53,763 bases of DNA, taken from Acidimicrobiia bacterium. GTDB taxonomy: Bacteria; Actinomycetota; Acidimicrobiia; Acidimicrobiales; CATQHL01. Positions 50,080-53,763 of this stretch are shown one piece after another. Positions within the stretch are counted from its first letter, which is position 1. The number at the start of each line of letters is the position of its first letter. The stretch covers positions 1 to 53,763 of the forward strand of contig VXNF01000058.1 in the NCBI GenBank assembly GCA_009840735.1. Reading direction: 5' to 3'. Both the position numbers and the translations under genes were made by a program. The notes under the pieces were generated by a model that was given only the letters and a program-made list of their open reading frames with translations, made no database searches and was not told the DNA's origin.

Positions 50080-51306
50080 TCAGGCCCCCGCGTGCGCTTG
50101 GCCGAGCTGGCCCTTGGTGCCCTCGAAGGGCGTGGATCCGCCTCGTCCGCCCTTGGCGGAGAAGCCGCGGCCGCGCGCCATCTCGGCCAGCCGCTCGACG
50201 TACAGGTCGTCGCGGAAGTGCAGCGGGAAGGTGCGGGCGTCGCGCATCATCTGCCCCAGCGGGTAGCGCTCGTGGCAGGCGCGGGCGCCCAGCAGGTCGA
50301 ACCCCTCGAAGGGGATGGAGAGCACGGCGTCCTTGGCTAGGTGCATGGTCCGGACCGCGTCGGCCTCGACCTCGTCGGGATCGTCGCCGCGGTCCAGCCG
50401 GGCCGCCGTGGCCGCCAGGCAGGCACGTGCGGCGAACAGCTTGGCGTCCATGCGCCCCAGGCGGACTCGCACCACCTCCGAGCCGTTGAGGTCGTCGCGG
50501 TCGCCGATGTAGCCGGCGATGAAGTCGAAGGCGCCTTGCGCCGAGCCGATGTGGTTGGCGGCGTAGGCGCAGGAGAACGTGCGCGGGTCCTTGCGGATCC
50601 AGTCGCCGGGTTCGCCCACGACGTGATCGGCCGGCACGAAGACGTCGTCGAAGCGCACGCCGCAGGAGACCGTGGAGCGCATGCCCAGCATCTGCCAGTC
50701 GTCCAGCAGCTCCACGCCGGGGGCGTCGCGCTCCACCACGGCGAACACCATGCGCTCGGCGTAGGGCTCGTCGCCCTCGACGGCCGCCCAGACCATGAGG
50801 TAGGTGGCGATGGCCGCCACCGAGGCGAAGCCTTTGCGGGCGGTGAGGCGGTACCCGCCGTCGCAGGCGGTCAGCTCGGCGGCCAGCACTTCGGCGCCGT
50901 TCTCATACAGGTGCGCCTCGGATCCCAGCGAGGCGCAGAAGGCACCGTCGGCGATGCGCGGCAGGAAGTGGTCGCGCTGAGACGGGGTGCTGTGCCAGGA
51001 GATTATGCCGGCGGCGTGGTTGTGGACTTGCAGCAGCTGGGCGGTGTTGGTGTCCCAGTAGGCGAGGCGCTCCAGCAGTTCGTACCAGCCGCTGTAGTTG
51101 CCGGGCAGCCAGAGCCCTGCCCCGCCGTATTCTTCGGGCAAACAGAGCGTGTGCAGTCCCGCCTCGGCCGCTTCGGCGAAGTTCTCGAACGGGAACGCCA
51201 CCTCGGCGTCGAGGTCGCGCATGCGCTGGCGGAACCGGGGCCCCAGTTCCTCTACGCGGGCTTTGAGGTCGTCCAGGGTGAGGGCGCGGGGTGGGGCGAT
51301 TGTCAT
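50080..51306 (-). CDS. Acyl-CoA dehydrogenase-family flavoprotein
   Basis: A 408-residue ACAD-fold protein: helical N-domain (LPEEYGGAGLWLPG), FAD-binding beta-domain (FCASLGSEAHLYENG, LTARKGFASVA, DDWQMLGMRSTVSCGVRFDDVFVP) and C-terminal helices. The usual GGxGY and ERxxRD endings are altered (FDLLGARACHERYPLGQMMRDART), and I could not place the catalytic Glu. It could be a true dehydrogenase or a diverged member such as a monooxygenase. ATG 51306 follows AGGAGG by 5 bases. It lies in a six-gene operon and probably oxidises an intermediate of the imported compound. Confidence 0.85.
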   Translation of the reverse strand: MTIAPPRALTLDDLKARVEELGPRFRQRMRDLDAEVAFPFENFAEAAEAGLHTLCLPEEYGGAGLWLPGNYSGWYELLERLAYWDTNTAQLLQVHNHAAGIISWHSTPSQRDHFLPRIADGAFCASLGSEAHLYENGAEVLAAELTACDGGYRLTARKGFASVAAIATYLMVWAAVEGDEPYAERMVFAVVERDAPGVELLDDWQMLGMRSTVSCGVRFDDVFVPADHVVGEPGDWIRKDPRTFSCAYAANHIGSAQGAFDFIAGYIGDRDDLNGSEVVRVRLGRMDAKLFAARACLAATAARLDRGDDPDEVEADAVRTMHLAKDAVLSIPFEGFDLLGARACHERYPLGQMMRDARTFPLHFRDDLYVERLAEMARGRGFSAKGGRGGSTPFEGTKGQLGQAHAGA

Positions 51307-51355
51307 GGGGCCTCCTGTGGGTTGGGGAGTCGATTCGGTTCGGGGATGGTGTCTG

Positions 51356-52507
51356 TCAAGCCGCGGCGCAGAACGACTCCACGGCCGCCTCGAGCACGGC
51401 GCAGCAGCGGGCGAGTTGCTCGGGCGCCACGAACTCGTCGGGACGGTGGGCGTCGCTGATGTGGCCGGGGCCGAGAATCGCCGCCGGCGCGCCGAGGCGC
51501 TGGGCGTAGAGCCCCGCTTCGCAGCCGAACTCGATCCGCCCGGCCTCTCCGTCGCCGGCCAGCCCTTCCAGGCGCGCCAAGGCCTCGCTGCGGCGGGCGC
51601 CCAGCGCCGGGTAGCTGGCGGTGCGCTTGATACGCACGCTGCCGCCGATGGCGCCGAGCTCCTGATCCACCCGCTGCAGCTCCGAATCGAAGCCCGCCAG
51701 CAGCGCCTCGGGTTCCACCGCGGCGTGGTGACGGACCTCGAAGCTCAGCTCGCATGACGGCGCCAGCACGTTCACGCCGACCCCGCCCGCGATGGTGCCG
51801 ACGTTTGCCGACACCGAGCCGGTGTCCTCGCTCGGCGCCGAGCGGTTCACGGCGTCGATCTCGCTCGCCAGGCGGATGGCCGCCGAGACGGCGCTGGGGC
51901 GGCTGCAGGCCAGGCTGGAGTGCGCGGCGGGGGCGCGTATCTCGAGGCGGTGCGCCACCTTGCCGCTGTGGGCGTTGCAGACCCGCATGCCGGTGGGCTC
52001 GCCCACCACGACCAGGTCGGGCCTGCAGGTCGCCGAGCCTTCCAGCACCTCCAGCAGGTCGCCGACGCCGGCGCAGCCGACCTCTTCGTCGTAACTCAGC
52101 GCCAGGTGCAGGGGCCGCGCCAGGCGTCGCTGGTCAGCGGCGCTCGCCACCGCCAACGCCGCCGCCAGGAACCCCTTCATATCGGCGGTGCCCCGGCCCG
52201 CCAGCCGGCCGTCAACCTCGGTGAGAGCGTAGGGGTCCGTGGTCCAGCCGTCGCCGGCGGGCACCACGTCGCTGTGGCCGGCCAGCATGAGGCCTCCGGC
52301 GCGGTCGGGTCCGAAGCGGGCGTGCAGGCTGGCGCGCCCGGGCGGACCGGGGATCACCGCAGCCACCGCGCCCGCCTGCTCGGCCTGCTCGGCGTAGGTC
52401 TCGATCAGGGCCACGTTCGGCGTCCGGCTCTCGGTCGGCAGGGCGACCAGCCGGGCGAGCAGGTCCAGGACCGACTCGCCCGGCCGGCCGCGCGGCGTCG
52501 CGGTCAT
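51356..52507 (-). CDS. M20-family deacylase (ArgE/DapE type)
   Basis: A 383-residue zinc amidase. Metal and catalytic landmarks are present: GHSDVVPAGDGW (His78), GRGTADMKG (Asp109), YDEEVGCAG (Glu141/142), GEPTGMRV and the C-terminal GPGHISDAHRPDEF. The family includes acetylornithine deacetylase, which removes acetyl from an N-acyl amino acid. In this operon an N-acyl or N-formyl amino acid is as likely a substrate as acetylornithine. ATG 52507 overlaps the solute-binding protein stop (ATGA). An upstream in-frame ATG at 52573 lies inside that gene and is not preferred. Confidence 0.88.
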   Translation of the reverse strand: MTATPRGRPGESVLDLLARLVALPTESRTPNVALIETYAEQAEQAGAVAAVIPGPPGRASLHARFGPDRAGGLMLAGHSDVVPAGDGWTTDPYALTEVDGRLAGRGTADMKGFLAAALAVASAADQRRLARPLHLALSYDEEVGCAGVGDLLEVLEGSATCRPDLVVVGEPTGMRVCNAHSGKVAHRLEIRAPAAHSSLACSRPSAVSAAIRLASEIDAVNRSAPSEDTGSVSANVGTIAGGVGVNVLAPSCELSFEVRHHAAVEPEALLAGFDSELQRVDQELGAIGGSVRIKRTASYPALGARRSEALARLEGLAGDGEAGRIEFGCEAGLYAQRLGAPAAILGPGHISDAHRPDEFVAPEQLARCCAVLEAAVESFCAAA

Positions 52508-53703
52508 CCGGAGGCGATGACCTCCGACCATGTGTCGGCGAAGATGGCGTGGGTCTCGTCGCGCACCTGCCACACCAGCCGCTCGCGCACGTCACTGGTG
52601 ATTGCCAGCCCGCTGGTGTCGATCACGTCGTAGTAGGCGTCGCTCAGCAGCTGCGGCACCTCCAGGTTGGGCGTGAAGGTGAGCAGGAACTCGGTGATCT
52701 TCGCTCCGACGTCCGGCTCCAGCATGTAGTTGATGAACACGTGAGCCGTGTACGGGTCGGGGGCGTCTGCGGGGATGACCATGCCGTCCTGCCAGATCGT
52801 GCCGCCCTCGTCGGGGATGACGAAGCGGACGTTCGGGTTGTCCAGGTAGGCGATGGCAGCGCCGAAGCCCCAGGCCGCCGCAACAAGCACCTCGCCGCTG
52901 GCGAGGTTGCCGATGTGGTTGGCCGAGTCGAACGCGGAGATGCAGTCCCGCGCCGCCAGCAGGGAGTCCAAAGCCAAATCGTGGGCCGCCGGGTCGCTCT
53001 CATTCCAGCCGTAGCCGTTGTACACCAGGGCCGCCCCGATGGCCTCGCGCTGGTCGTCCAGGATCGACGACTGGCCGCAGTGCTGGTTGTCGTCGAAGAG
53101 CGCGCTCCAACTCGTGGGGGGCTCGTCGAAGGCGGTGACGTCATAGGCCAAACCGGTGGTGGAGTACTGGAAGGGCAGCGAATAGCGGTTGCCCGGGTCG
53201 TAGTAGATGTCCATCTGGTTGGGATCCAGCAGGGCGCTGTTGGGAAGCAGGCTGTGGTCGAGTTCCTGCAGCAGCCCCTGGCTGTGGAGGATCTCGATGG
53301 CGTAGTCGGTGACGATCACCAGGCTGTAGCCGGAGTTGCCGGCGTCCACCTTGGCCACGGCCTCCTCGTTGGCGATGTGGGTGTCCATGATGATCTCCAC
53401 GCCGCACTCCGCCTCGAAGTCCGACAGGACCGACTCATCGATGTAGTCGGCCCAGTTCAGGAAGTTGATCGAATCGCCCAGCCGGTCCGGGTCGCCGCAG
53501 CGACCCGTCATCGGCTCGGCTGCTGGGGCCGGCTCGGCGGCGGGCGGCGGTTCGGGAGCGGGGGCCGGCTCGGCGGCGGGCGGCGGTTCGGGAGCGGGGG
53601 CCGGCTCGGCGGCCGGCGGCGGTTCGGGTGGTGGAGGCGCCGCCGCCGTCTCGCTGTCGTGGCCCCCCCCGCCCGCCCGCCCCCGCCGCCCCGCCGCCCC
53701 CAC
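52504..53703 (-). CDS. Extracellular polyamine-type solute-binding protein, 5' end not reliable
   Basis: A periplasmic-binding protein of the spermidine/putrescine (PotD/PotF) class: FLNWADYIDESVLSDFE, VEIIMDTHIANEEAVAKV, YSLPFQYSTTGLAYD and AHVFINYMLEPDVGA. It would capture a cationic amine for an ABC transporter. The N-terminal ~60 residues are Pro/Ala/Glu repeats, which look like the linker behind a lipoprotein cysteine. The signal peptide and true start lie in, or beyond, the homopolymer-rich end of the window and cannot be read. Transporter permease and ATPase genes are presumably outside. Its stop overlaps the M20 gene start. Confidence 0.8.
   Translation of the reverse strand: MGAAGRRGRAGGGGHDSETAAAPPPPEPPPAAEPAPAPEPPPAAEPAPAPEPPPAAEPAPAAEPMTGRCGDPDRLGDSINFLNWADYIDESVLSDFEAECGVEIIMDTHIANEEAVAKVDAGNSGYSLVIVTDYAIEILHSQGLLQELDHSLLPNSALLDPNQMDIYYDPGNRYSLPFQYSTTGLAYDVTAFDEPPTSWSALFDDNQHCGQSSILDDQREAIGAALVYNGYGWNESDPAAHDLALDSLLAARDCISAFDSANHIGNLASGEVLVAAAWGFGAAIAYLDNPNVRFVIPDEGGTIWQDGMVIPADAPDPYTAHVFINYMLEPDVGAKITEFLLTFTPNLEVPQLLSDAYYDVIDTSGLAITSDVRERLVWQVRDETHAIFADTWSEVIASG
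53528..53640. repeat. 36-bp tandem repeat encoding a Pro/Ala/Glu linker
   Basis: About three copies of a 36-base unit (CGGCTCGGCGGCGGGCGG...) encode the 12-residue repeat PAPAPEPPPAAE in the linker of the solute-binding protein. The last copy is diverged. Such linkers space a lipoprotein from the membrane. Confidence 0.8.
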
Positions 53704-53763
53704 CCCCCCGCCCCCCGCCCGCGAAGAGTGTGAGGGGCTAGCGGGATAAAAAAAAGAGCAAGC
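53704..53763. other. Low-quality homopolymer-rich window end
   Basis: Long C runs with AAAAAAAA near 53749 contrast with the rest of the window. This looks like assembly or read error at a contig end, so no gene call is made here. Confidence 0.6.

Noticed and set aside
53528-53640. CRISPR-like array of short repeats
   Set aside because: The repeats are contiguous, in frame, without spacers, and encode a Pro/Ala/Glu linker.

Overview
This is a 53.8 kb, very GC-rich window, apparently one contig of an actinobacterium. The best guess is a member of the Acidimicrobiia or a related deep lineage, probably from a metagenome. The evidence is the high GC, frequent GTG starts, the order tig-clpP-clpX-folC-ndk, and the actinobacterial neighbourhood DUF948-alaS-(ruvX-mltG-aroE)-aroK/B-aroQ-pepQ-efp-nusB. 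Placement is inference; there is no rRNA here. The last ~60 bases are homopolymer-rich and look unreliable.

Layout. Bases 1-2202 hold decayed remnants, including an internally deleted hsdM, next to a Fic protein. Bases 2332-14963 hold mixed genes: an AceE/transketolase-like enzyme, a YgjP-like metallopeptidase, a VOC protein plus SDR pair, a PAP2 phosphatase, glutaminyl-tRNA synthetase, a large secreted PPC-repeat protein, a DUF1295 plus O-methyltransferase pair, and a single-chain nucleotidyltransferase-HEPN protein. Bases 15146-23926 are core housekeeping: tRNA-Gly, tig, clpP, clpX, folC, ndk, hisS, aspS.

The outstanding region is 23954-33873 on the minus strand: a compact sterol biosynthesis locus. 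In transcription order it encodes a sterol 24-C-methyltransferase (ERG6/SMT type), an ERG2/sigma-1 type C8 isomerase, an SdmB-like 3beta-HSD/decarboxylase, an SdmA-like Rieske C4 demethylase, an ERG24/ERG4-family sterol reductase, a CYP51-like 14alpha-demethylase, and one 1123-residue protein that joins a squalene-epoxidase-type flavoprotein to an oxidosqualene cyclase. The last five genes overlap or nearly touch. Together they would take squalene through oxidosqualene and a lanosterol/cycloartenol-type product to a 14-demethylated, C4-demethylated, isomerised, C24-alkylated sterol. The cluster combines bacterial-type C4 demethylation (Sdm) with ERG2- and ERG6-type steps best known from eukaryotes. 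The epoxidase-cyclase fusion is the most unusual single feature.

Bases 34157-46226 return to core functions: a secreted protein of unknown role, DUF948, alaS, then ruvX-mltG-aroE reversed relative to the usual order, then a fused aroK-aroB, aroQ, an M24 peptidase, efp and nusB. Bases 46201-53703 on the minus strand form a catabolic operon: a polyamine-type solute-binding lipoprotein (cut by the window end), an M20 deacylase, an acyl-CoA-dehydrogenase-like flavoprotein, a Rid protein, an imidazolonepropionase and a di/trimethylamine dehydrogenase. It suggests uptake and breakdown of a methylated amine or betaine that may carry an imidazole.
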